Below are positions 24,014 through 35,809 of a stretch of 64,000 nucleotides of DNA, one piece after another (position 1 is the first letter of the stretch; each line of letters starts with the position of its first letter). Under the pieces are notes generated by a model. The model was not told the origin of the DNA. It saw only the letters and a list, made by a program, of their open reading frames with translations, and did not search any database. Position numbers and translations under genes: made by a program. This stretch comes from Serripes groenlandicus. Lineage: Eukaryota; Mollusca; Bivalvia; Cardiida; Cardiidae. The stretch spans positions 202,014,390-202,078,389 of the forward strand of contig JASEVX010000001.1 in the NCBI GenBank assembly GCA_031761405.1, given 5' to 3'.

Positions 24014-26987
24014 TTACATATATACGAAAAGTGCGTACTGCCTCAGGAGATCACGCCGAGCACCTGCAACAATGCAAATATTAATATTAAACGAATGGAT
24101 TGTGTGAATATATTATCATGAATTTGCTATTTTTTGGCAGTAATGGATTTAATTGTAACTGGCAATTGTATGATTTTGTGTTTACGTCTTACATTGTCTG
24201 AAGCGTTTGTGTGCGCCTGCTTCATGTAAATATCATACCTGATAAAAAATAAAATGATATCAAACTAAATGTTATACTATATTTCTAAGTATGAACTTAA
24301 TTATTTGCGGGAACGATTTCTTCTGTGGATATATGCCAACGTTAAAACATTTTAATATGAAGATTGAATTACCAAATATGGTGTGAAATCCTGGATGCTG
24401 GAGAATGCGCCCCCATGGTGTCTCGAGTCCAAACTTTCGGAGACCTACGTTGACAAGCGCGGCGTCCGCGTTCCATCGGTCCAACCATTCAAGAGCGAGG
24501 CCGCATCCCGGGAACGCGTTCTGGCCGCGGGGCAGAATCTCTGAGACGACAATGTTCGCACTGAAACAATCATTATAGTATTTCCGCTAATGTAAAATGA
24601 AATAAACCAAGCTTTCTTTGCTATTATTTTCATTCCATAGAGCCGTTTCATTAAACAATTTTAGTCGTAACTTCAAACACCACAAGTCGGTAGTAACATC
24701 ACACATAGTCACTAGTTGTCTGTTATCATTTTCAGAGAATTGCTATTTACATTAATAATTTGAAAAATACCTTAATTATGACGCTGAGATAACTTCTCTT
24801 AATTTAGATTTTAAGAGGCTTTTGCTGCTCCGGGTTATGAAACAAGTTCAGCGTAGCTGACACAAAAGCAGTCAGCATCTTGCTACGGGCCTGGAGAATA
24901 TTGGTCTTTATTGTTCTTCGAGTATGTCCATGTTATTAAAATAACAACAATGTAATGTATTTAAACCCACGGTCTACTGTTCAGATGAAAATTTAAATTA
25001 ACCCTTCAAAATGATAACGATTATAATAAAACACAAACCTGGGAGAACTCCCGTGTAAGTCTTTGCAGAATGCGGCTATCTCGTCAACGATTTCTTCAGG
25101 GCTCGCTTTGCCGACATCATTTGCTCCCATTATGATTATTATCTCCTAGAATTTGAAATAGAAATTATGAAAAATGTAAAGTGTTTTACAAATCACATGT
25201 AGTTACACACACATTATATAGTATGTATATGGACCCGGTTGTTAAACAAAACAAGCTTCTTTCATTATTGAATTAAGAGCCATAGCTCCAACACCAGGAG
25301 CCGGTTTGAACGAAGATTTCATTCGTAAAATGAAATTAGCTTAGTGCATCTTCAATAGCAATAGTTCTTGCACTATTCATTAGACAATAATAATACAATC
25401 AATAATACATTCATCAACATATTATAAATTAATAAAAATAAGCCTTCTAAACACAATCCAAATTTTGTTCCAAAAGAAGCAACTTTCTTTTCTACTTAAA
25501 TGTAACGATTTTCCTGTTTTTAACAAATTCATACTATTTGTAAATCATATATACTCTTTTTACAGCGTTATTTTAACGTGAGATTTCTCGGAACAAAACT
25601 GGACGCGTCGAATAAAGAAAATTCGCAGACAGCAGCATTGCTAGCTAGATCACATGGATGCGGTGTAATGTGTAATGATGAAATGTCATTTTTCAATATA
25701 TTTCTTTATATATATATTTACTTATTTTAGTATAAATTACTATTTATTTTATGAGATATCTTATGAATACGAATCCCTTACGTATTGAATACAAATCCCT
25801 TACGTATTGAATACAAATCCCTTACGTATTGAATACAGCGTACAGTTCCATGACTGACCCATATAGTGCAGTAATTTAATTACTAATTAATGAATAATTA
25901 CATATCCCTTGATGTGTATAATAGATAATAACGAGACGTCCCGTGAACATTATTAAGATACGTCTAAAATTGATAGCAACAATATTCCATGGTCTTTGGT
26001 CTGCTGCATGGAACACGTCCGTATTTCTTTAAAATTAACTAAAGCCAGTAAAGGGCGGATATAAAATGGAAACAATATCCATATACGAGTGTGTTCTCGT
26101 TGGTAAGCCATTTAACGGTCTATTCACATTCGCTAAGCTTCAGCTATTAAAATAGCAGAATATATACTATTATTGTATTTTTTCCTAATACTAGTACAAA
26201 TGCATGCTGAAAGATATCCAAGAACTGCAACAAATTAGTTATGTTTCATGTTCTTTGTCATATTAACAAAAAATTATATGTCGTAAGATCCAGATTCCAG
26301 TTCAAAATGTCATTTGAATTACAGGATGTGTTGATATTTGTTATGATATCACTCATTGTTTTATCAATATTGTATTGTATTGTATTCATGGTATATTGTA
26401 TTATAATATATAAATCTGCATCTTGATTCTAGCAACCGTATCTCATAACCCCCTGCGGACATTCTTCTGCTCCTCAAAGGTCTGACTTACTCGAGCAATT
26501 ATCAGTAATAAACTAATAATCATACTAGTTATCACCTATTGGTGAAAACTGGGCACTATCAATAAAGTTTGCATGATACAACGATCATCATCATTAGCAA
26601 CAGCAGTAGCAACAACAACAACATCAACAGCAACAACAACTCATGCTGGCTAAAATACCATTATTACCGCTAAATATTCCTTGGTTTGTTTGAATTTCAA
26701 TATCAGTATATAATTAATAATTTTTATTTTTTTTAAACGTTGGGAGGTACATAACCTGCCGCCAGATGGCTTATTTTTACAATTATTATTATTATTATTA
26801 ATACTGGAGTTTTAGTAAATGTAAATGATTATATAATTAAATTATAATTCACTTACCGAGTGGAACCCAGCGACCTCATAAATGTAGTCTTTTTGCCGCA
26901 AGTGTCGGGTCCGAGCACCAGGATAGCAAAACACACTAAAATCCGATTTGCTTAACAAATCGCCAAGATATTTGGCTTGGGAATGTC
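24014..26987 (-). CDS. SGNH-hydrolase-like protein, four exons, 5' end missing
   Basis: Exons are read on the minus strand. E1 is 26987-26857 (acceptor TTTTGTGTTAG, donor GTAAGT). E2 is 25145-25039 (acceptor AAATTCTAG, donor GTTTGT). E3 is 24560-24373 (acceptor TTGTTTCAG, donor GTAATT). E4 is 24063-24014 (acceptor TTGTTGCAG, TAA stop). Phases agree at every junction and no stop interrupts about 158 codons. Blocks in order: GHSQAKYL (block I, GHS in place of GDS), VFCYPGART, EIIIIMGANDVGKASPEEI (the GxND block), SANIVVSEILPRGQ, LALEWLDRWNADAAL, and a final HPGFHTIFGARRDLLRQY where DxxH is expected. SGNH folds include esterases, and similar modules occur in invertebrate transposon proteins. With Asp of DxxH unclear and GHS replacing GDS, enzymatic activity is uncertain. 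The start exon was not found; E1 needs one base from an upstream exon. Confidence 0.65.
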
Positions 26988-27561
26988 CTAACACAAAAGG
27001 CATTATGATATTTAATCAATGAATACAGCAAAATATAAATATTTATCAAAATACTACTTTGAAACAATATAGCAAATACAAAATAATAGATATATATTGA
27101 TTTTGGTGCGAGTTCAGTAAAAACTGAATACATTAAAACAACATAGTTTCTTCCTTATATGCACAGGGTGGCTTATCAGTCACACCAGGATAACCAATTA
27201 AGGGACAATATGCGTATATACGCTAATACCAGATAATCAGATAATGTGAATCTTGCATGTCGTTTTGGTATGAGAAGGAAGAACATGAAATAAAGCCGCA
27301 TGATCCTGTCGCTGTTCTCTGTCTTGCAACTAAATGCAGGAACCAGACGACAATTGATGCATTTTCAGGGGTCAACCCCTGTAGTTATGTTTGTTCTGCA
27401 AAACACATCAATGTTCCAGATGAACTACTTCAAAATAATCCCAGACGAAAACAGTTGTGTCAGCTATAATACTTACTAACCAATTTTGTTAAATTAAAGC
27501 CATGCTGTTCCAGCAAAGGTTTTTAAGTTTAATTTAATTTGTCTTACCTTTAAAATTAAGA

Positions 27562-27738
27562 GTTAACTATACAACTTATGGATGCCGTTTCAATAAAGGA
27601 TCTTAGTCTTACCTTCAATAATCTTAAATATACATAAATGTCACACATTGCAACACAAATGTTGAGCAAAATAACGTTATAACACTAATTTATGACCAAC
27701 ATCGACTAATATCCATATTGAAACGGACCCTAGTTAAC
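27562..27738. mobile_element. Small TIR element (MITE)
   Basis: GTTAACTATACAAC and TGCCGTTTCAATAAAGGAT at the left face ATATTGAAACGGACCCTAGT and TTAAC at the right as an inverted pair. About 177 bp, non-coding, inside the SGNH-bearing element. Confidence 0.6.
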
Positions 27739-27891
27739 AGCCATTTAACGAACAGTTTCAATATAAAATATTTCCTTGCACGTTCAAGTTTATCTTCTAC
27801 TAATTTCCTTTGCAGGTTTTTATTTCGAAAAACTCTCAAATAATATGGTTAAGGCGTGTTTTTTTATAATTCGATCAGTACGACATTACTG

Positions 27892-28170
27892 GGGCCGTAT
27901 TCACAAACTTAGATTTTGACTTAAGTACAAAAAGTAAGTAAAAATCTTAGAAAATCACTTATCTATCAAAATTCTTCTTAGATTTTTTCTTACTTAATAA
28001 TGAATTTTTAATAATTGAAACTTAATTTAAGCGCTTAATTACTTCACAGATGATATTTGAACATTATTTTTATTTTTTGGTTTTAAAGAAACAATATAGG
28101 AAAAATTCTTAAGTTAAAATCTTAGAAGTTGACTAAGAAAAAAACTAAGATGCTTTGTGAATACGGCCCC
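27892..28170. mobile_element. MITE with GGGGCCGTATTCACAAA ends
   Basis: The left end GGGGCCGTATTCACAAAC and right end TTTGTGAATACGGCCCC are perfect inverted repeats. Inner bases (CTTAGATTTTGACTTAAG and its complement) extend the pairing. I could not fix a target duplication, so the superfamily is open. It is nested in the SGNH-bearing element. Confidence 0.8.
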
Positions 28171-28551
28171 TGATGGTTTCGTTCACAAATTAACCTAAAG
28201 TTTTCCTGAGCTTTTTTACATCCTTTTCTTTGAATTAAGATACATTTTGACGTAATTGAATTATAAACAAAGAAATTAAACCATAGGGCCGTAATTAGGA
28301 AATTCCGTTTACGTTGTCGTATAAGACGGTGAAATTTACGGTCATTTTTCAAACTTGTAATTAAGTATTTTTGTGCTAAATAGTTTTTTCAGCAACTGCA
28401 TATCATTTCCTTTCAAATAGTATCAAGTTCGACGAAATTGAACAATAAATAAAGAAATTAGACGATAGGGCCGTACATCACTACCATAGGGCCGTGTTTT
28501 TCCTATACATTTACTATAGGGCCGTACTAGGGCCGGATTTTACACTAATCC

Positions 28552-29001
28552 TCATAATACGTCATAATATCGGAGACACGCTCGCCGTTTGAAGGTTTTT
28601 GTCAATCGGACATCCTCGACTAATTCCGTCATACTTCTCTAGGTATTAGGATAATAGTCGAGGTGTTCCGATTGGGTTTTCGTTTGTGCAATCGCGTGTT
28701 GATTATCTCTGTGTCTCTGGTTTACTATGGAACACAAGGCTGATATTATCAGACTATCATCGATTGTTGCGGAAAGTTCGGCTGTATAAAAAGTTGCAAA
28801 CTACATGAACATTTTGAGAATAGTCCATCTGTAAACTACAGCAACAATTTTCTGTACATAGAAGTAAGTATTTTTACACTTTATTTGGTTGAAATCAATT
28901 TGATATCATGTGGAGTCGCCAATATCGAAAAGTTGTACCGTGAATGGGAGACAGTTTCCTGTCATTTTCGGCTGTCTCGTATCCTAGTTATTTTGTACCC
29001 T
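28552..29001. other. Non-coding spacer with a short repeat
   Basis: GTCATTTTCGGCTGTCTCGTATCCTAG near 28959 recurs past the next element at 39300, so this is the interrupted host sequence. No gene seen. Confidence 0.45.
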
Positions 29002-29026
29002 GTCATTTTCGAGTGTATGTCAAAAC

Positions 29027-30218
29027 CAGGGTTCACGCTGGGCTTCGCAAATGGCGCCAGAATGAAAAAAGTGGCGCAAGAAAATAACATTTGGCGCAAA
29101 TTGATGGCGCCAACCTATTTACACCAGCTTTTAGCACTACGACTTTAATTTGATTTTGGGTAAAACAAAGTATACATTGAAGGATTAAGGGTTTAATTAC
29201 ACACCTATGGCTGTTAGCAGAGATAAAGGGGCCTTCCCAGTACTATACACAAGCCGTTATCAAACCACCAACGCTGCAGGCGATAGATAAGAGTAGGTCA
29301 CGTGACCGTTAAACTTCGAGATTTAGGCCAATCACTATCGAGAATGCGTACTCCATCCACATTTATGACACTCGATCACGCCTTCAAGCTAATCAATACT
29401 ATTTTTTAGTTCAAGCAGTTTAGGGGAAAATAATTTCAATAAACAACTTAATAAAAAACTAGGATATCATTAAAGAATGTCCCTATTTTAATTTAACTGT
29501 TCAAATATTGTGTTTTTGTTTACACTAATCCATAGGAAATTCTTTTTTAATTGCCTATTTTTTTACCATAAAGATCTATCAAATTTACAGTCAGCTGTCA
29601 AAAAATACTTACCTATCAAACTAAATTACATTTTTGTCCATTTTAGTTAATTTCTTTTTAAGAAGATAAAAAAATAATGAAGACTGAAGTAGAAAATACA
29701 TATTGTAATGGGTTTTCGTGCATTTTCTTCTTTCTGCAAATCGGAAATGTCATTCAAGAAAGTATTACCTACACTCATTCTTATTTGTTTTAAATGTAAT
29801 CATTGTAAAAGTTTAATGCAATAAATGTGTGTTGATAATACAACTCACTACATAATAGTTTATTTACTGGTGTTTAGAATGAAAGCACTGACAGACAGGC
29901 ACAGAATCAATATTAGAATTTATTCCTGCTACCACAATGCATATGGTTTGAGAACATGATTCATTTCATATGGGAATCTAATGAATCATGACCAAGCCAA
30001 TCTTTTTGATCAATTTAATGTTGGATAGATTATGACACCTGACTTGTGAAGATAGCATAATACATGTGCACCAGTATTTCCCAAAGTACACATAATTTAA
30101 GTTTCTAAGAAAAAATGGCCTGGCTCCAGTTTGGCTCCAATGTCTTGAAAATGGCACCAACTTTTTGAATTTGGCGAAAGTGTTGGCGCAAAGGAAAAAT
30201 GAGCCAGGGAGAACCCTG
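29027..30218. mobile_element. hAT-like non-autonomous element
   Basis: The ends are CAGGGTTCACGCTGGGC and, inverted, CAGGGTTCTCCCTGGCTC. AAAAC is duplicated on both sides (29022-29026 and 30219-30223). Sub-terminal TGGCGCC / TGGCGCA motifs recur at both ends. CAGGGTTC tips are typical of hAT elements, which normally duplicate 8 bp; only 5 are seen. No transposase is visible inside. Confidence 0.6.
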
Positions 30219-30764
30219 AAAACCCATATGGTTCCTTTTTATTTGTTTGGAACAAACAAATTTAGTAGCTGCATTTCTGAAGCCGTTCGTCTTATGTAAA
30301 AGTCCATGAATTTCATACGCGTGAAAGTAGTACTCAATACTTGCTCTTACTTTTCAAATGTATCACGATTTTTGAAATAATGATATATTTATATCGTCTT
30401 TGTTTTCTTATGTGGTTCTTATATTCAAAGAGAATTACGAAATAAAATGAAACATTGTATTTTAAAACATGAATGCGGAGAGATTTATAAATCTCAATGA
30501 GTGAACTGCTACAGGGAGAACTATTTCCGATTTAAGCTCCAGATACAGTATTTGAATTTTCAATCACGCATTGAAAATGTAGATAAAAACAGAATTGAAA
30601 ATATTTTCTTTGTGCCTTGTCGGCCATATAAATATAGTATAAAGAATTAAAAAAACAAATATGTGCGTCATAAAATGCATTTAAAATGAGAGTAACACAT
30701 TTGCAGAGAAATCGTGATCGTCGAATTCTATTTATAAATACAACGGTATGGGGGGAGGGTCTAA

Positions 30765-30885
30765 AGTGCGGACGCGATCTGCGGACAAATACATTATAGA
30801 GGGAAAATGCGGACAAATGCAATATAGAGGGAAAATGCCGACGCAATAGAATATAGAGCAAATCTGCGGACGCTATGATTTGTTG
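30765..30885. repeat. Short tandem TGCGGACAAAT units
   Basis: TGCGGAC or TGCCGAC recurs five times with AATATAGAGGGAAAA spacers, about 29 bp apart. The GCGGACA motif resembles the arm units of the element at 20396-21516. A matching inverted arm was not found. Confidence 0.6.
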
Positions 30886-32352
30886 TAAAAAATGTTTAAT
30901 TAAAGATGGGCAACTGTGTATAATTTGTTACATATGATCATATCCGGGGTTTTCTTTGTAAATATATAATGTGTTTGATTCCTTTTATCAGTGATATAGA
31001 ATAAACCAAAAATCGAGATCATGCTGAAATGGAATCTCTTTGTAAAGTGTTTTAACGACTTTCCTCTTTATATCATATCTATAGATATCAATAAAGAGAA
31101 TTGATGGATTGATTTTCCGACAAGTAAATGTCTTTTGACGCATCTGCAGCGGACGAAATTTGAAAACATTGCAAGAATAGAATAGGTTGCTAGTAACTAG
31201 CCATAGGTTTTGCTTCAATTATATCCTCTCCTTTACACTCGATTGAAGGGTCATGAGTTCTAGTTATTGTTGGGCCTCTTCATTTTCTACTTTGTAACTT
31301 TCAACAGTTTTCTATGTGCCATACTACGAGGCAAATGATCCATGCAACATTCTATTCTGTAGGGTACTTGGAAGGGGCAGAATAATTTAAATAACAAATA
31401 AACAATAAGTATATATATATATACAACACTTTAAATCTTAATTTATTTCTAGTAATTATATATATATACAACTATAATACTAATCTATAACAAATAAGTT
31501 AAATGTTTTTTTCTTGCTGTGTAAACAGTAAAAAGCAACATATATTGAAAACATTGTGGGAAAAGGAAAATTTGCTTATTTAAACAATTTCTTAATTCCA
31601 ATAACCTTTCTTTACCGTCGTATAAACCAAATTTATATTTGAAGGCTGTTATAAGTAAAAAACTTAAATGTTGCCAATTTAATCACATATCTTATCATTA
31701 TAATAGCCAAATAATTAACAAAAGTTACAATTAAAGTCCGCATCTGTTGTCGAAATATCCACAGGTGCATTAACACAAGATTTGTGAAACCAATTTGTGC
31801 ATATATCACATTATACCATGACGGTATCGACACATCCCGGCAAGTTACAAATACATACATGTATATGATAGGTTTATTGGGAAAAGGGGTTACATTTATA
31901 ATTTGTTTGGAATGACACTCGTACACAATGGTAATTAACAGTGTATGGTCACGCATCCTTAATTGATTTGGCAAGCTTAAACACCCTTTAAAGGAAACAG
32001 CGGCCAGCTTAGGTGTATACTGTAGAGTAAAATTCGGACGGCACAGGTATTGGTTTCCTCTGGAGCATTTAATCCTTTTATAATGCATGATTTCAATTAC
32101 TCTTTCATTTGGATAGATATTTCTTTTTTAGCTCACCTGAGCACGAAGTAAATAACCAACGCTAAATGTCGCAAAATCTTCTAACGTTATATGTCGCATC
32201 TGTAACGCCAAATGTCGCAAACAATTGTACTGCCGCTATATGTCGCAACATCAACGCTAAATGTCGCACTCTTTTATAAGCACTCTTTTGTAGTATTACT
32301 GTTTCACAATGTACATATTACAATGTTTCATCTGACTCTGTCCCTTCTTTTT

Positions 32353-33625
32353 AGCTCACCTGAGCTTTGCTCAAGGTGAGTTATTGTGATCGCCTTTTGT
32401 CCGGCGTCCGTCGTCCGTCGTCCGTCAACTTCTTCTCCTCAGTAACCAGTGGGTCAATTGGGATGAAACTTCACAGAAAGCATCCTCTCAATGACCTCAC
32501 CAGAATTCCTTCAAATTTTTGGGATCCATGCAAAATTCTGGTTTCCATGGCAACGAAACCGAAAAAACTTCAAAATTCTTCTTCTCCCAAATTGGTTGGC
32601 AGATTTTCAAATAATTTTGTAGAAATGTTCCTTGGATGACCCTCTATCAGATTCCTTCAAGCCGTGTCGATTGGTCGAAAAACATGGCCGCCAGGGGGGG
32701 CGGGGCTATTTTGCCTTATATGGCTATAGTGAAAACTTAAAAAATCTTCTCCTCCGAAAGTGTAAGGCCGATTTTCAAATAATTTTGTAGAAATGTTCCT
32801 TGGGTGACCCTCTATCAGATTCCTTCAAGCCATGTTGATTGGTCGAAAAACATGGCCGCCAGGGGGGGCGGTGCTATTTTGCCTTATATGGCTATGGTGC
32901 AAACTTAAAAAATCTTCTCCTCCAAAAGTGTCAGGCCGATTTTCAAATAATTTTGTAGAAATGTTCCTTGGGTGATCCTCTATCAGATTCCTTCAAGCCA
33001 TGTTGATTGGTCGAAAAACATGGCCACCAGGGGGGGGGGGGGGGGGCGGGGCTATTTTGCTTTATATGGCTATAGTGCAAACTTAAAAAATCTTCTCCTC
33101 CAAAAGTGTCAGGCCGATTTTCAAATAATTTTGTAGAAATGTTCCTTGGGTGACCCTCTATCAGATTCCTTCAAGCCATGTTGATTGGTCGAAAAACATG
33201 GCCGCCAGGGGGGGCGGTGCTTTTTTGCCTTATATGGCTATGGTGCAAACTTAAAAAATCTTCTCCTCCAAAAGTGTCCGGCCGATTTTCAAATAATTTT
33301 GTAGAAATGTTCCTTGGGTGATCCTCTATCAGATTCCTTCAAGCCATGTTGATTGGTCAAAAAACATGGCCGCCAGGGGGCGGGGCTATTTTGCCTTTTA
33401 TGGCTATAATGAAAACTTAAAAAATCTTCTCCTCCATAAGTGTCAGGCCGATTTTCAAATAATTTTGTAGAAATGTTCCTTGGGTGACCCTCTATCAGAT
33501 TCCTTCAAGCCAAGTTGATTGGTCGGAAACTATGGCTGCCAGGGGGCGAGGCTTATATAGCTAAAGTGAAAAAATAAATAAAAAATCAGGTGAGCGATTC
33601 AAGGGCCATCATGGCCCTCTTGTTT
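32353..33625 (-). mobile_element. Helitron-like element, about 156-bp core units
   Basis: One end is TAGCTCACCTGAGCTTTGCT with CAAGGTGAG (a hairpin) and a GTCCGTCGTCC run. The other end is GGGCCATCATGGCCCTCTTG. The core has about seven units carrying CGATTTTCAAATAATTTTGT, CAAGCCATGTTGATTGGTCG and ATGGCCGCCAGGGGG. The right arm of the foldback gives the empty site within a T run, without a clear duplication. A G15 run lies near 33033. Confidence 0.75.
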
Positions 33626-33952
33626 TAGTTATGGCTCCTGAGGTAGTCATTTTTTGCGACAATTAGCGTCAGCCTTGCGACATATAACGTCAAGTGCGAC
33701 ATATAGTCAAAATATATATGCACTCTCGTTCTATCGATATGGATTCGCACTCTTACGATAAGGACGCTCACACAAGCGATATGCACTCTTGTACTACTGA
33801 TATGGATTCGCTCACTTACGATATTGATTTATACACTAACGATATGGACTCTCACAAAAACTATATGCACTCTCGTTCTAACGATAATGACTCGCACACT
33901 AACGATATGGACTCTAGTAATAGTGGTTCATTAGAATAACAGATTGTGAGAA

Positions 33953-34201
33953 ATGATACATTTAAAACGGAAACCGAAACACGTTCATCAAAAGCACCAT
34001 GTAGAACTACCACAGTTGATTTGGTATATTATTGTTAACCTTGGTTCGAAACAAAATCCTTCGTCGCGATACTCCCTTCAACGGGTGAATAGATTGTTCA
34101 AAGACATTGTGAGCAAGACACAACCGCCTCGGTTGTATCTCAACCCTTGCCGGTTCTGTGATATATCTGTGTCGCCTTTTAGTGTTAGAAGAATTATATG
34201 A
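33953..34201 (+). CDS. Short frame with an F-box-like segment
   Basis: An 82-residue frame lies in the foldback centre. After a basic start it reads ELPQLIWYIIVNLG, then SLQRVNRLFKDIV, a leucine-spaced pattern like an F-box helix set, then PRLYLNPCRFC. It lies just inside the satellite arm and runs into an unrelated tail. The resemblance is by eye only, and the frame could be a fragment or chance. Confidence 0.2.
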   Translation: MIHLKRKPKHVHQKHHVELPQLIWYIIVNLGSKQNPSSRYSLQRVNRLFKDIVSKTQPPRLYLNPCRFCDISVSPFSVRRII

Positions 34202-35402
34202 ATAGCAGGACCTGGCTGTTGGTTAGTGCAGGCAATCCGTGATGTGTTAACACATTCCTCGCGGGCCAATGCCTGGCTCTACTCTATCTGCGGATAGCCA
34301 CATTTGGTGGCTAGTATACAATAGATGGAATATGGTATAAACGTTCAAGGTATCAGTTACGGGATGTTAAAGCGCTACATTTATAAACTTTGTTATAAGT
34401 AGGTTAAGGAATGGCAACAAAAAGCATGTTACTTATTCCGTGTCAGTTTTTATTCCAGTATTAGCTTATACAGTTTGTGACAAGAGAGACAATTGTATAC
34501 CAGTTACAATATGTGGCTATCCATAGAACGCATTAACATTTTGAAAACACATGTACACGGACATACACTGTTACATTACGTAACATGTACAATTTTCTTT
34601 AATTTTACAGTTTTAAAAAACTTAAGAAAATTGTACATGTTATAACGTTATGTCACAGTGTATGTCCGTGTACATGTGTTTACAAAAAAAATGTCTTGGA
34701 CGTTTATACCATATTCCATCTATTGTATACCAGCCACAAAATGTGGCTATCCGCAGAAAGAGCCAGTCATTGGCCCGCAAGGAATGTATAAACACAAAGC
34801 GCAATCTGTTATTCTGATGAACCACTATTACTAGAGTCCATATCGTTAGTGTGCGAGTCATTATCGTTAGTACGAGAGTGCATACAGCTTTTGTGAGAGT
34901 CTATATCGTAAGTGTATGAATCAATATCGTTAGTGAGCGAATCCATATCGTTAGTACAAGAGTGCATATCGCTTGTGTGAGAGTCCTTATCGTAAGTGTG
35001 CGAATCCATATCGATAGTACGAGAGTGCATATATATCTTGTATATATGTCGTACTTGACGTTATATGTCGCAAGGCTGACGCTAAATGTCGCAAAAAAAT
35101 GACTACTTCAGGAGCTATAACTAAAAAAAAGAAGGGACAGAGTGAGATGAAACATTGTAATTTGTACATTGTGAAACAGTAATACTACAAAAGAGTGCGT
35201 ATAAAGGAGTGAGACATTTAGCGTTGATGTTGCGACATATAGCGGCAGTACCTTGTTTTGCGACATTTGGCGTTACAGATGCGACATATAACGTCAGAAG
35301 GTTTTGCGACATTTAGCGTTGGTTGCGACGTTTAGCGTCAGCCGTGTGACATAAAACGTCAAGTGTGACATTTAGCGTTGGTGCGACATTTAACGTTGCT
35401 AC

Positions 35403-35809
35403 AGTGTTCCTTGGCCGCCAGGGAGCGGGGCTTTTTTGCCTTATATGGCTATAGTGTAAACTCAAAAAAATCTTCTCCTCCAAAAGTGTCAGGCCGATTT
35501 TCAAATAATTTTGTAGAAATGTTCCTAGGGTGACCCTCTATCAGATTCCTTCCAGCCAAGTTGATTGGTCGAAAAACATGGCCGCCAGCGGTCGGGGCTT
35601 TTTTGCCTAATATGGCTATAGTAAAAACTTGAAAAATCTTCTCATCCGAAAGTTTTTGGCCAATTTTCAATTCTTTTTGTAGAAATGTTCATTGGGAGAC
35701 CATCTATCAGATTCCTCCAAGCCATGTTGATTGGTCGAAAAACATGGCCGCCAGGGGGCAGGGCTATTTGGCCTTATATGGCTATAGTGAAAACTTGAAA
35801 AATCTCTTG
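35403..35809 (-). mobile_element. Truncated Helitron-like element
   Basis: Two to three core units (ATGGCCGCCAGGG, CTTATATGGCTATAGTG, CGATTTTCAAATAATTTTGT) end at CTCTTGTTAACCC. This runs straight into the next element. The other end is missing. Confidence 0.6.

Larger units (their letters stand above)
23073..28545. mobile_element. 5.5-kb TIR element with CGGCCCTA arms carrying an SGNH gene
   Basis: The termini are inverted: GTGTAAAATCCGGCCCTAGT at 23073, and the exact reverse complement ending at 28545. Both arms repeat a motif CGGCCCTATAGTCTAACTTC with TTTAATTCTTTATTGATT, at 23073-23540 and inverted at 28285-28530. It holds the four-exon gene at 24014-26987 and two small MITEs. No target duplication could be fixed because it lies in another element's tip. 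I recognise no transposase inside. The architecture (arm satellites, TIRs) parallels the 9-10 bp duplication families nearby. Confidence 0.7.
22121..28551. mobile_element. GTCAAAACCC TIR element, copy 2, with the SGNH element nested at its end
   Basis: TCATAATACG at 22111-22120 recurs at 28552-28561. The 5' arm (22121-22320) carries the GTCAAAACCCATAYG units, and the inverted arm runs 22890-23072. Near its 3' tip (after GAATGT) the 5.5-kb element 23073-28545 begins. Six bases (TAATCC) then separate that element from the second TCATAATACG. The tip is altered compared with copies 1 and 3. Confidence 0.65.
32155..35395. mobile_element. Foldback element with long satellite-built inverted arms
   Basis: The left arm is 32155-32352 plus 33626-33940. 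The right arm is about 34815-35322, followed by extra units to 35395. Outer arms consist of GCGACATTTAGCGTTG and GCGACATATAACGTCA units. Inner arms consist of degenerate 30-bp CACTCGYACTAACGATATGGA units, which happen to be open and encode His/Ser/Asp-rich repeats. Further in, GCCACATTTGGTGGCTAGTA, TAGATGGAATATGGTATAAA and CACGGACATACACTGTTACA are also mirrored across a centre near 34600. Nearly the whole 3.2 kb can fold on itself. A Helitron-like element splits the left arm. Confidence 0.75.

Noticed and set aside
27257..27469. 70-codon plus-strand frame with four cysteines
   Set aside because: Composition looks somewhat coding, but I see no domain, no acceptor and no partner exon. It lies opposite the SGNH gene and was left out as unsupported.
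28885..29148. 87-codon plus-strand frame
   Set aside because: It runs across the target site and tip of the hAT-like element, so it is chimeric and not a gene.
31966..32083. Short plus-strand frame ending VYCRVKFGRHRYWFPLEHL
   Set aside because: Suggestive of a small beta-barrel module, but it is only about 38 residues and cut by stops on both sides.
31633..32088. 151-codon minus-strand frame
   Set aside because: AT-driven hydrophobic composition with no motif. Probably a chance frame inside repeat DNA.
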